Positions 8,228 through 15,794 of a stretch of DNA of 43,303 nucleotides are shown piece by piece. A model generated the notes under the pieces. It saw only the letters and a program-made list of their open reading frames with translations, was not told the origin of the DNA and searched no databases. This stretch comes from Verrucomicrobiota bacterium (GTDB lineage Bacteria > Verrucomicrobiota > Verrucomicrobiia > Limisphaerales > JAEYXS01), in assembly GCA_023431185.1 (NCBI GenBank), contig JAEYXS010000088.1:1-43303 (forward strand), read 5' to 3'. Every line of letters starts with the position of its first letter. Position 1 is the stretch's first letter. Position numbers and translations under genes: made by a program.

Positions 8228-9355
8228 TCACTTCGGCCCCGCCACCGGGATGCCCACGCTCATCTCCTTGAGCACACCTTCGACAGCCACCAGCAACGCG
8301 TCGATGTCCGCTGGCTGCAATCGTCCGATGTTCCCCATGCGGAAGCAGTCCACGTGCCCCAGCTTGCCGGGATAGATCACCATGTCGCGCTGCGAGAGGC
8401 GCCGGTAAAATTCCTCGAACTTAAAATTCGCATCGCCCGGATAATGGAACGCCGTGATGATGTAGCTCTGCACTGCGGGCGCGAGATACGGGATGAATCC
8501 CAGCTTCTTCATACCCTCCTTCAGCGCATTGTGATTCGCGAGATACCGTACCGCCCGGCCCTTCACGCCACCTTCAGCTGCGAGTTCCTTCAATGCCTGC
8601 GCGAAGGCCAGCAGCGTATGCGTCGGCGGTGTGTAACGGAACTGCCCATTGCTCTCCAACCCTACCCACTGCGCATGCAAATCCAGACTCAACGTGCGCG
8701 CCTGTCCCTTGCATGATTCCAGTTTCGTGCGCCGCACCAGCACAAAAGAGAACCCGGGCACGCCTTCGATGCATTTGTTCGCTGAGGAGATCAGATAATC
8801 CACGCCGGACTCTGCCAGGCTCAGCGGGATCGCGCCAAAGCTGCTCATGGCATCCACAATGAACGTGCGTCCCGCAGCCTGCACCATCGGTCCGATGACC
8901 TCCACCGGGTTCAGGATGCCCGTCGTCGTCTCGCAATGCACGATGACTACATGGGTGATCGCCGCATCGGCCGCGAGCTTTGCTTGCACCGCTGCCGGAT
9001 CCGTCACCTCGTTCTCCGCCCAGCGCAACACTTCCGTAGCGATGCCGTACCGCGCAGTCATCTGCACCATGCGTTCGCCGTAAGCGCCATTCACGAGGAG
9101 GAGCACTTTGCCCTTTGCCGGAATCGCACTCGACAGCACCGACTCCACACCAAATGTCCCACTGCCTTGCACCAGCACCGCCTCATAACCACTCGCCTGG
9201 CTCACCCCGCCCAACTCCAGCAACTGCTGCCGGATGTCGCGCACCATCTGGATGAACTCTTCGTCGCGCGACCCTACATCGCGCAACATCGCCTCCTTCA
9301 CCGTCCGACTCGTCGTCAGCGGTCCCGGAGTGAAGAGTAATTTATCCTTCGCCAT
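8228..9355 (-). CDS. phnW: 2-aminoethylphosphonate-pyruvate aminotransferase
   Basis: 375 residues, a normal length for the family. It is a fold-type I, PLP-dependent class V aminotransferase that interconverts phosphonoacetaldehyde plus alanine with 2-aminoethylphosphonate (AEP) plus pyruvate. The N-terminal LLFTPGPLTTSRTVKEAML is diagnostic for PhnW. The PLP lysine is expected at K194 in YLISSANKCIEG, with Asp168 in IVDAMSSFG contacting the cofactor ring. Downstream of aepX and aepY by 6 bases, it should run in the biosynthetic direction here, making AEP; phnW elsewhere often serves AEP catabolism. No phnX phosphonatase gene adjoins it, which supports synthesis. Confidence 0.93.
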   Translation of the reverse strand: MAKDKLLFTPGPLTTSRTVKEAMLRDVGSRDEEFIQMVRDIRQQLLELGGVSQASGYEAVLVQGSGTFGVESVLSSAIPAKGKVLLLVNGAYGERMVQMTARYGIATEVLRWAENEVTDPAAVQAKLAADAAITHVVIVHCETTTGILNPVEVIGPMVQAAGRTFIVDAMSSFGAIPLSLAESGVDYLISSANKCIEGVPGFSFVLVRRTKLESCKGQARTLSLDLHAQWVGLESNGQFRYTPPTHTLLAFAQALKELAAEGGVKGRAVRYLANHNALKEGMKKLGFIPYLAPAVQSYIITAFHYPGDANFKFEEFYRRLSQRDMVIYPGKLGHVDCFRMGNIGRLQPADIDALLVAVEGVLKEMSVGIPVAGPK

Positions 9356-9361
9356 GGCTCG

Positions 9362-10516
9362 TTACTTTACTGCGTCCACCACAAATTTCATGAACCGTTC
9401 CTTCACCTCATGCGGCTTCACCGTTGGGCGTCCCAAGTTCTTCGGAGAACCCGCGCGTATCTTGATATGCAACAATGACGGGCCTTTTTTGTTCCGCAAC
9501 TCCTTCACCGCCGCCCGCACATCCGCCGGATCATCCGCGGAGATCGCGTAACGGTAATTCGCCGCTGCGGCGATCGCTGCAAAGTCCACCAAACCTGACA
9601 CCGTGCGCTGACCGCCCGTTGAATCATGTGATTCGTTATCGAGGATGATGTGGAGCAGGTTCGCAGGCTGATAATAGCCGATGGTCGCCAGCGCGCCCAG
9701 CTTCATGAGTGCCGCGCCGTCACCATCGATCACCACCACCGGCAGTTTCGGTTGCGCTTGCGCGAGACCGAAGCCGATGCCCGAGGTGGTGCCCATGCCG
9801 CCCACCACGTAAAGATGATTCGGCCGATCCGCGATCGTGAACAGCTCACGCCCCGTCTTCCCCGTCGTCGCGATGACGGCTTCGTTGCCTTGCAGCGATT
9901 CGAGGATCGCCTGCAACGCCTCCGTACGGATCATCCGTTGCGGAGTTTGCAGCTTAAGCTGCTGCTTCACCTCGGTCTGCACACGCTCGGGTTGCACTTG
10001 ATCCTTCAGCTCGCATTCATCTACCGAGCCTTCGGACATCACGAGGGCGAAGGGCAGCTTGCGCTCGTTCATGCTCGCTTCGGCTTTCGCCATCACGTCC
10101 GCGATCTTCGATTCTTCATTCGGGAAGGGCAGCCAAGGGATCTGCATCGTCTCCAGCAGCTTGTGTGTGATCTGGCCCATGAGCACGTGCTGCGGCTCAT
10201 CCGGGCGACCCGGCTCACCGCGCCACGTCGTGATGAGCAGCGTGGGCACTTGGAAAGGATAGTTCAGCGACGTGAGCGGGTTCACCATGTTGCCGAGACC
10301 GGAATTCTGGCACATCGTCACCGTCTTGCGCCCGCCAAGGTATGCACCCATCGTGATGCCCACGGCCTCGCCCTCGCTCGTCGCGCCGATGTAATCCAAA
10401 GTCGAATCGCCGATGACGTAATTGATGAACGGCTTCAGATACGAACACGGCACGCCCGCATACTGGGTGTAGCCCAGTGACCGCAGATGCTCGATGAATG
10501 CTGACGCTGGTATCAT
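9362..10516 (-). CDS. aepY: Phosphonopyruvate decarboxylase
   Basis: 384 residues. A thiamine-diphosphate enzyme that decarboxylates phosphonopyruvate to phosphonoacetaldehyde, the irreversible step that pulls the unfavourable PEP mutase reaction forward. The N-terminal PYR-like domain shows GVPCSYLKPFINY and then SEGEAVGITMGAYLGG, carrying the conserved glutamate. The C-terminal PP domain carries the ThDP/Mg motif GDGAALMKLGALATI ending in LDNESHDSTGGQ. The gene starts 3 bases after aepX stops and ends 6 bases before phnW, so the three genes are one operon. Sulfopyruvate decarboxylases are related, but the neighbours settle the call. Confidence 0.94.
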   Translation of the reverse strand: MIPASAFIEHLRSLGYTQYAGVPCSYLKPFINYVIGDSTLDYIGATSEGEAVGITMGAYLGGRKTVTMCQNSGLGNMVNPLTSLNYPFQVPTLLITTWRGEPGRPDEPQHVLMGQITHKLLETMQIPWLPFPNEESKIADVMAKAEASMNERKLPFALVMSEGSVDECELKDQVQPERVQTEVKQQLKLQTPQRMIRTEALQAILESLQGNEAVIATTGKTGRELFTIADRPNHLYVVGGMGTTSGIGFGLAQAQPKLPVVVIDGDGAALMKLGALATIGYYQPANLLHIILDNESHDSTGGQRTVSGLVDFAAIAAAANYRYAISADDPADVRAAVKELRNKKGPSLLHIKIRAGSPKNLGRPTVKPHEVKERFMKFVVDAVK

Positions 10517-10519
10517 GGC

Positions 10520-12214
10520 TTAAAATGCGTTCGCCGCGCTCAAGTCTTCCAGGCTGTCCACATCCAGCCAATGGCCCGTGATGTAAACCACGCGCACCGT
10601 CTGGCCGCTCGCGAGCAGATGCTTGAACAGATCGTCGAAACGCAGCTTGTTGAAGTCCGGCCGCTTCGCCAGTTCGGCGAGTGCCGCACGGATCTTCTCC
10701 GCGCCCTTCGCGCTCGCTTTGATGAGTCCGATCCACTCGCCGTGGATTTTGTCCGGCGCCAGCTTCGGCCCCATCTCGCGGAGTTCCGCTTCCTCTTCAC
10801 CATACTTGATGGTGTAGGGATGCGAGGCCGTCACGTAATCGATGTAGCTGTCCGCGCGCTTGCGCTGCTGCCACGCCGCGTCCACCGCGATGACGATGTC
10901 ACCCGGGTCCGCGAGCAGGTTTTGCAGGATGTAACGGCGGAACAAAATATCACCGAACGAGATGACCACGTTGCCCTCGATGTCCTTCGCCGCTTTGTTC
11001 AGCGAACCGAGTTCGGCCGTCTGCGCATACTCCGCGTTTTCCACAAAGCGCACATCCGGCGCGTTGACTTCCTTGCTCGCGAAGCCGCGCACCACCACCA
11101 CATCCTTCGTCTGCTCGGCGCGGAATTGCGCCACCAGCTTGTGCAGGAGGGGTTGGCCGTTGATCGGGATCATCGCCTTCGGCTTCGTCTTCGTCAGCTC
11201 ACCGAGTTCGCTCCCTTGCGAGGCCGCGAGGATGATGGCGCGCAGGGAATTGCTCGTCTTGGGCAGATAACGCTCTTCCGCTTCCGCCAGTTCATCCGCA
11301 TTTTGCAGACGGAAAATATCTTTCACCGAGGCCACGCGATCTTCCACGTTCATGAGCGAACGTTCCTTGAAGATGGTGCGCGTGGTGTTCTGCATCGCCG
11401 TGATGGCCGAGCGCACGTTGTGGTTCGCCCAGATGATGGTGCTGATCTTCGCCTGCTCGAACACTTCCGTGGGCGTGCTGTAATACATCGTGGGCACGAT
11501 CACCAGCGGGCAGCGATTGTTCCACGCCTTGGCAAAGGCGAGGATCTGGTCCGGCGTGGATTTCTTGCTGTGGATGAGCAAGGCATCCGCACCCGCCGCA
11601 TGATACGCATCCGCGCGGCGCAACATCTCCTCCATGCCCCAACCGGCGATGAACGCCTCCAGGCGGGCGACGAGGCAGAAATCCGGATCGCTCTGCGCGT
11701 CCTTCACGGCCTTGATCTTGCCGGCGAATTCATCCATGTCCGCCAGCGGCTGTTGCTCGCTGTTGATGAAGGAGTTCGTCTTGGGGAAAAGCTTGTCCTC
11801 GATGCACACGGCCGCGCACCCGCGCTGCTCGAGCTTCTTCACCAGACGGCGCACGTTGTTGAAATTGCCGAAGCCCGTATCGCCATCCAGCAGGATGGGG
11901 ATGTTCGTGGCATCCGCCATGTACTCCACCACTTCGAGGACTTGCGTCCAGCTCGCCTCATTATTGTCCCGCACACCGAGCGAGGCGGACATGGACAGGC
12001 CGCTGGCCCAAATGCCCTTGAAGCCCGCCTCTTCCACGATGCGGGCACTGAGACCATTATGCGCCTCCATAAGGAATTCCAAATGGGGCGACTGCAACAT
12101 CTGCTTAAACTGCGTCGTTTTGTTCACTGGCGCGCCATTAAATGGAAGTGTCGTTCCGCACGCAACAGCGCACTTTGGGTGGGGCGGGATTAAATCTGTA
12201 GACAAATTTGTCAT
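10520..12214 (-). CDS. aepX: Phosphoenolpyruvate mutase fused to a nucleotidyltransferase domain
   Basis: 564 residues, two enzymes in one chain. Residues ~31-315 are PEP mutase of the isocitrate-lyase superfamily, forming the C-P bond (PEP to phosphonopyruvate). They contain FLMEAHNGLSA (48-58), LLDGDTGFGNFNN (108-120) and the PEP-mutase signature EDKLFPKTNS (139-148). Residues ~324-564 resemble sugar/choline-phosphate nucleotidyltransferases (LicC/PntC type): RAIILAASQGSEL, KPKAMIPINGQPLL and, near the end, GHWLDVDSLEDL. In phosphonate pathways such domains are thought to activate AEP as CMP-AEP for transfer to glycans or lipids. The G-x-G-S-R signature is altered here (ASQGSEL). The first ~30 residues are a nonconserved extension. 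It is first in the aepX-aepY-phnW operon. Confidence 0.93.
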   Translation of the reverse strand: MTNLSTDLIPPHPKCAVACGTTLPFNGAPVNKTTQFKQMLQSPHLEFLMEAHNGLSARIVEEAGFKGIWASGLSMSASLGVRDNNEASWTQVLEVVEYMADATNIPILLDGDTGFGNFNNVRRLVKKLEQRGCAAVCIEDKLFPKTNSFINSEQQPLADMDEFAGKIKAVKDAQSDPDFCLVARLEAFIAGWGMEEMLRRADAYHAAGADALLIHSKKSTPDQILAFAKAWNNRCPLVIVPTMYYSTPTEVFEQAKISTIIWANHNVRSAITAMQNTTRTIFKERSLMNVEDRVASVKDIFRLQNADELAEAEERYLPKTSNSLRAIILAASQGSELGELTKTKPKAMIPINGQPLLHKLVAQFRAEQTKDVVVVRGFASKEVNAPDVRFVENAEYAQTAELGSLNKAAKDIEGNVVISFGDILFRRYILQNLLADPGDIVIAVDAAWQQRKRADSYIDYVTASHPYTIKYGEEEAELREMGPKLAPDKIHGEWIGLIKASAKGAEKIRAALAELAKRPDFNKLRFDDLFKHLLASGQTVRVVYITGHWLDVDSLEDLSAANAF

Positions 12215-12226
12215 ATTTCATCCCTT

Positions 12227-12256
12227 TCGTCCTCGTTCTCGTCGTCGCCCTCGCCC
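12227..12256. repeat. Degenerate 6-base tandem run
   Basis: Five in-register hexads beginning TCG, with the last two identical (TCGCCC), directly upstream of aepX. On the coding strand of aepX this is a purine-rich GGGCGA-type leader. Confidence 0.5.
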
Positions 12257-12316
12257 TCAAAATCACATCCTTCCTCGTAGCCGCGGACATTACTCCACGC
12301 TAACCTCCCCTCTCTC

Positions 12317-12330
12317 GATGTTCGATGTTT
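12317..12330. repeat. Short heptad array, two units
   Basis: GATGTTC then GATGTTT, preceded by CCTCTCTC and followed by CC. The same left flank and the same final unit occur at 13863-13897 with five units, so the two loci look like one repeat type with different copy number. Confidence 0.6.
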
Positions 12331-12840
12331 CCTGTCTAATCTCGCTCTCATCTGTCCTCACCCTCCCACAAAATCCCGGCCTCCGTTATTCCTCAGCTCG
12401 CTACAACTCACTCCGGCTATACAAAATTCACTCTTTTCACCTTGGCCACCTTTCTTTCTTCATTCTTTCACGCTCACTCTGTCCGATTCCCAGGACATAC
12501 GCCAGCCTTCGGTACGCCCGGTGCGCTCCATGGAGACAGAATCCCAACATTCCTTTTCCCTCTACGGTCACTCCACCCTTGCACTCCACGACGTTCCCAC
12601 CCATTCACACGAAATTTCGTAACTGCTGACTTGATCCAGCCAACAATCATCGCGCTTTCCATCGTCATGAACCCGTGCCGAAAGGTCGGGGACGGATTTT
12701 GCAATCGGTCATTTTCTTTGAACCTTACCCGCCTCCCTTGCGTCCAACATAATCGATGCTACCTGTATTCAAATTGTCACAAAAACCGGAAGCAAGACCC
12801 ATAGACAGCCCCAGCCGCTTCATGTAATATCCTCCGAACG

Positions 12841-13782
12841 ATGCGCACCGCCCCTAAACAGACGAAGGTCCTGGTTTCGCTGTTCCACACGCCTACCGAG
12901 GCGAGTCGCGATATTTTCTACTGTGTCCTCCGCGCCGGCCACCTCATCGCCGGGCAGGACTATGCCAAGGTCCATCCGAACTACCCCGGCCACAAGCTGT
13001 TGCTTTGTCTGAAGGGCAAAGGCCACGTGAAGGTCAACGACCGCGTCTGGCCCGTGAACGAGGGCGAGATCGCCTGGATCTACAATCACTACGCCAACTC
13101 TCATTGGCCCGAGGAGAATTCACCCTGGGAGATGCTCTGGATCCGCGTGGACGGCCCGCACATGGAGCGCATGTACCAGATGCTCACCTCCGCCGGATCG
13201 CCCGTCTTCTCCGGCATCAATGCCCGCACCTCGGCCGCCATCTTTCAGCGCATCTTCCGCGTCATGGAGACCCGCCCCATCGCCATGGAGGTCACCATCC
13301 ATGCCGAGGTCGGCCAGCTTATCCGCGAACTCTTCAAGACGCGTTACTCTGCGAACCCTTCTCCCAAGAAGGAGAACGAGATTCCGCAATCGCTCCACAA
13401 GCCCATCGAGGCCATGCGCCTGTATTACAACAAGCCCTTGCGCGTCCATGAACTCGCCGCCATGGCGCACATGAGTGTCTCCAATTTCTTCCGGAATTTC
13501 AAAGCGGCCACTGGCACGAGCCCCATCGACTGGCTCAAGCGCGAACGCATCAACCAGGCCAAGAAGCGTCTGCTGGAGACGGATCTCTCCATTGCCCAGA
13601 TCGCCGACGAGACCGGCTACTACGACCAGTTCTACTTCAGCCGCGACTTCAAGCGCATGACGCAGGTCTCGCCCAGCGAATACCGCCAGCGCGAACGCGC
13701 CCACAAGAAGTGGCTCGAACAGCAACAGTCCAACGACCCGTTACCGCCCGAACCCGTGATCAAAAAGAAGAACGGGAAATGA
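12841..13782 (+). CDS. AraC-family transcriptional regulator
   Basis: 313 residues. The N-terminal half is a cupin-like sensor: HKLLLCLKGKGHVKVNDRVWPVNEGEIAWI around residues 50-80, followed by a tryptophan-rich segment (WPEENSPWEMLWIRVDG). The C-terminal ~100 residues hold the two helix-turn-helix motifs: LRVHELAAMAHMSVSNFFRNFKAATG and LSIAQIADETGYYDQFYFSRDFKRMTQVSPSEYR. The ligand is unknown, though the fold often senses sugars. It is divergent from the phosphonate operon across 0.6 kb, so it might regulate that operon, but no operator pair supports this. The ATG at 12841 has only a weak ribosome site (TCCTCCG lies on this strand). Confidence 0.9.
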   Translation: MRTAPKQTKVLVSLFHTPTEASRDIFYCVLRAGHLIAGQDYAKVHPNYPGHKLLLCLKGKGHVKVNDRVWPVNEGEIAWIYNHYANSHWPEENSPWEMLWIRVDGPHMERMYQMLTSAGSPVFSGINARTSAAIFQRIFRVMETRPIAMEVTIHAEVGQLIRELFKTRYSANPSPKKENEIPQSLHKPIEAMRLYYNKPLRVHELAAMAHMSVSNFFRNFKAATGTSPIDWLKRERINQAKKRLLETDLSIAQIADETGYYDQFYFSRDFKRMTQVSPSEYRQRERAHKKWLEQQQSNDPLPPEPVIKKKNGK

Positions 13783-13787
13783 CGTCT

Positions 13788-13828
13788 TTGGAGTGCGGAG
13801 GCTTGCCTCCGCTTTCCGCCCAAGGCGG
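13788..13828. repeat. Palindromic interspersed repeat (two hairpins)
   Basis: A perfect 8-base stem GCGGAGGC/GCCTCCGC with a TT loop (13795-13812) is followed 3 bases later by CCGCC/GGCGG around CAA (13816-13828). It begins a few bases after the AraC gene stop, between convergent genes. The lead-in GGAGTGCGGAGG and the double-hairpin layout resemble an interspersed element I associate with this bacterial group (from memory, not checked). It could also terminate transcription, though no U-tract follows. Confidence 0.6.
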
Positions 13829-13862
13829 CTTGACGCCCCGTCTCCCCTTTTCCGCCTCTCTC

Positions 13863-13897
13863 GATGTTCGGAGTTCGGTGTTGGATGTTCGATGTTT
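13863..13897. repeat. Degenerate 7-base tandem array (five units)
   Basis: Five in-register heptads with consensus GRWGTTB; units 1 and 4 are identical (GATGTTC) and the last is GATGTTT. Flanked by CCTCTCTC on the left and CCC on the right, like the two-unit version at 12317-12330. Located between the convergent AraC and rmuC genes. Confidence 0.7.
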
Positions 13898-13935
13898 CCC
13901 CATCGAACTTCCCACTTCTTACCTCGCCCTTTTCT

Positions 13936-15291
13936 TCAGCTCGGCGGCAGCCTTAGCGTCGCATCCAGCGGTCCTGCCTCCGCCAGCGTCTTCGCCCCTT
14001 CCGTCCCGGCCAGCTTTTGCAGACGCTCGCCGCTCGGCCGCACCATGCGTTCATAGCTGCCCACCGCTTCGTTATACGCATTGTTCGCCCGCTCCAGGCC
14101 CACCCGTATCCGCTCGAAATGCTCCGTGAACTTCACCACGCGTGTGAAAAGTTCCTGCGCCGCCTCGTTGATGTCCTTCGCGTTCTGCGTCTGCGCGTGC
14201 TGCTGCCAGCTCACGGAGACGGAGCGGAGCAAGGCTATGAGCGATGTCGGTGTGGCCAGCAAGATGCGCTTCTGCGCCGCCCACACGATGAGGTCATGAT
14301 CCCCCTCCAATGCCGCGCTGAAGAGTGACTCGGCTGGCACGAAGAGCACCACGTAATCCAGCGAATTCGCGAAGGTCTTGGGATAATCCCGGTCCGCCAA
14401 TTGCTTGATCGTATCCTTCAGCTTCTTCGCATGGATCGCCAGCGCCTCTGCCCGCTTCATCACATCCACCTCATCGGAGGCGTTCAGAAACTCCAGATCC
14501 GGCACCTTCGCATCCACGATGATCACCCGCTCGCCGGGTAGCCGTACAATCATGTCCGGCTTGCTGTCGCCCGCCTGCGCCTGCTCCGTGAAATCACAAT
14601 GCGCGCTCATCCCCGCCGCCTCCACCACCCGCCGCAACGTTTCTTCACCCCAGCGACCGCGCGCCTGGTTGGAGCTCAGCACCCGCCGCAACTGCAACGT
14701 CTCCGAAGAAAGCGACTGGCTCTGCTGCGCCAGCTGTTCCAGATGTTTCTTCACCTCGCCCAGCGCCTGCGACTGGCTCGTCTCACTCTGCTGCAGCCGC
14801 TTCTGATACACGTCCAACTGCAGTTTGAGCGGCTCCACCAGGGTCTTGATGGACTCCTGCCGCTGCGCCAGATCCCCCTTCGCCGTCTCTTGAAACTTGG
14901 AAAGCGTCTCGTTCGCCAGCCGCAGGAACTCCGGCTGCGTCGCCTTCAACGCATCCGCGCTCAACGCCTTGAACGCCTCGCGCATATCACTCAATGCCTT
15001 GTCCTGCGCCGCCTTTGCCTCCAGCAATGCCTTCGCGTGCAATTCCTTCTGTTCCGCCAGCAAGCGCTCGGCAGCATGATGCTTCGCCTCTGCTCCCGCC
15101 AAGGCACTGGCAGATTGGGTTTGTTGGTTGCGCAACTGGATAAGTTCCACCTCCCGCTGTGAAAGCTGCTGGCGCAACTCGCCCTCCAGCCGGTTATCTG
15201 CCACCGGCTCAACGGTCGCCTTGCGCGTCCCCAGCAGCCAGCCGATGACCAGCCCCAAGGCCACACCGATGAATATGTATAAAAACTCCAT
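13936..15291 (-). CDS. rmuC: DNA recombination protein RmuC
   Basis: 451 residues. An N-terminal membrane anchor (residues 3-20, FLYIFIGVALGLVIGWLLG) is followed by a long Gln/Glu-rich coiled coil (~30-230). The RmuC domain follows, with RGRWGEETLRRVVEAAGM, SKPDMIVRLPGERVIIVDAKVP and YVVLFVPAESLFSAAL. The family is thought to restrain inversions at short inverted repeats and shows restriction-endonuclease-like fold features; the Asp and Lys of IVDAKVP fit that active site. The start 8 bases after the VOC gene suggests co-transcription. The length is typical for the family. Confidence 0.94.
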   Translation of the reverse strand: MEFLYIFIGVALGLVIGWLLGTRKATVEPVADNRLEGELRQQLSQREVELIQLRNQQTQSASALAGAEAKHHAAERLLAEQKELHAKALLEAKAAQDKALSDMREAFKALSADALKATQPEFLRLANETLSKFQETAKGDLAQRQESIKTLVEPLKLQLDVYQKRLQQSETSQSQALGEVKKHLEQLAQQSQSLSSETLQLRRVLSSNQARGRWGEETLRRVVEAAGMSAHCDFTEQAQAGDSKPDMIVRLPGERVIIVDAKVPDLEFLNASDEVDVMKRAEALAIHAKKLKDTIKQLADRDYPKTFANSLDYVVLFVPAESLFSAALEGDHDLIVWAAQKRILLATPTSLIALLRSVSVSWQQHAQTQNAKDINEAAQELFTRVVKFTEHFERIRVGLERANNAYNEAVGSYERMVRPSGERLQKLAGTEGAKTLAEAGPLDATLRLPPS

Positions 15292-15299
15292 CCTGAGAT

Positions 15300-15677
15300 T
15301 TACGATTTGCGAGCCGGCTCAGAAATTTCAACCGCCCGCCCATCCGGGTCCAATACTACCATGCGTTTGCCCCAAGGCGAATCTTTCGGTGGCGTCACCA
15401 AAGTGATGTTTAGCGTCTTCAACTTCTCCAGCGTCGCATCCACCGACTCCACAGAGAATCCCAGCATCGTCGCCCCTGCATTCAAACGTTCTGGAGCCTG
15501 ACCGGGTTTCCCTGGATACAGCTCCAGCACCGTGCCACCACGCTCGCAACTCAGATGCGCCGGTCCGGAGCCATGCTGTTCCTCCATAAAACTCAACCCC
15601 AGCACCTCATAAAACGACCGTGCAGACGCTAAATCCGCAGTCCTTAACACTACTAGATTCACAATCGGCTTGTCCAT
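15300..15677 (-). CDS. VOC-family (glyoxalase/bleomycin-resistance-like) protein
   Basis: 125 residues from the ATG at 15677, which fits the family start (MDKPIVNLVVLRTADLASARSFYEVLG). The open frame extends to 15740, but that stretch overlaps a terminator hairpin and is unlikely to be coding. The paired beta-alpha-beta-beta-beta modules are visible: FYEVLGLSFMEEQHG in the first, then VESVDATLEKLK and VVLDPDGRAVEISEP in the second. A metal-dependent lyase, isomerase or dioxygenase role is possible; the substrate is unknown. The last codons (RKS, stop) lie within a two-unit ACGATTT-like repeat at 15295-15308. Confidence 0.82.
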   Translation of the reverse strand: MDKPIVNLVVLRTADLASARSFYEVLGLSFMEEQHGSGPAHLSCERGGTVLELYPGKPGQAPERLNAGATMLGFSVESVDATLEKLKTLNITLVTPPKDSPWGKRMVVLDPDGRAVEISEPARKS

Positions 15678-15723
15678 CAGGCCGAATGGTAGAATCACCC
15701 TTTCCAAATCACAGCAGAAAATG

Positions 15724-15757
15724 AAAAACCGGCACTGCATTCATCACACAGCACCGG
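15724..15757 (-). terminator. Rho-independent terminator of leuB-ridA
   Basis: Read leftwards, CCGGTGCTG (15757-15749) pairs with CAGTGCCGG (15737-15729) as nine base pairs with two G-U wobbles, and is followed by TTTTT (15728-15724). It lies 35 bases beyond the ridA stop, so the VOC-rmuC pair should have its own promoter. Confidence 0.7.
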
Positions 15758-15759
15758 CT

Positions 15760-15794
15760 CGTAAATCGTCCTTCGAAAATCGTAAATCGATTTA
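15760..15794. repeat. Degenerate 7-base tandem array overlapping the ridA stop
   Basis: Five in-register heptads all beginning CG (consensus CGWHHWW); units 1 and 4 are identical (CGTAAAT). The fifth unit contains the TAA stop of ridA. A two-unit relative (ACGATTT, reverse complement of AAATCGT) lies at 15295-15308 at the end of the VOC gene. Confidence 0.65.

Larger units (their letters stand above)
12215..12840. other. 626-base divergent intergenic region with repeats
   Basis: Lies between aepX (leftward) and an AraC-type gene (rightward) and must hold both promoters; none is convincing. A 6-base-period run begins 13 bases from the aepX start (12227-12256, five units, consensus TCGYYS). 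A two-unit heptad repeat lies at 12317-12330. A perfect 12-base palindrome, GACAAATTTGTC at 12201-12212, covers the first codons of aepX. From 12340 to 12830 I see pyrimidine-rich sequence with no credible gene; its short open frames have no family resemblance or ribosome site. Confidence 0.6.

Noticed and set aside
10571..12193. 540-codon open frame opposite aepX
   Set aside because: Arg/His/Leu-rich composition typical of the reverse of a GC-rich gene; the sense frame has diagnostic PEP mutase motifs.
12442..12804. 120-codon open frame in the aepX-AraC gap
   Set aside because: No ribosome site, no recognisable family and low-complexity Pro/Phe/Ser composition; read as intergenic.
13863..13897. 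Heptad arrays as a CRISPR
   Set aside because: Units are 7 bases, contiguous and degenerate, with no spacers and no cas genes.
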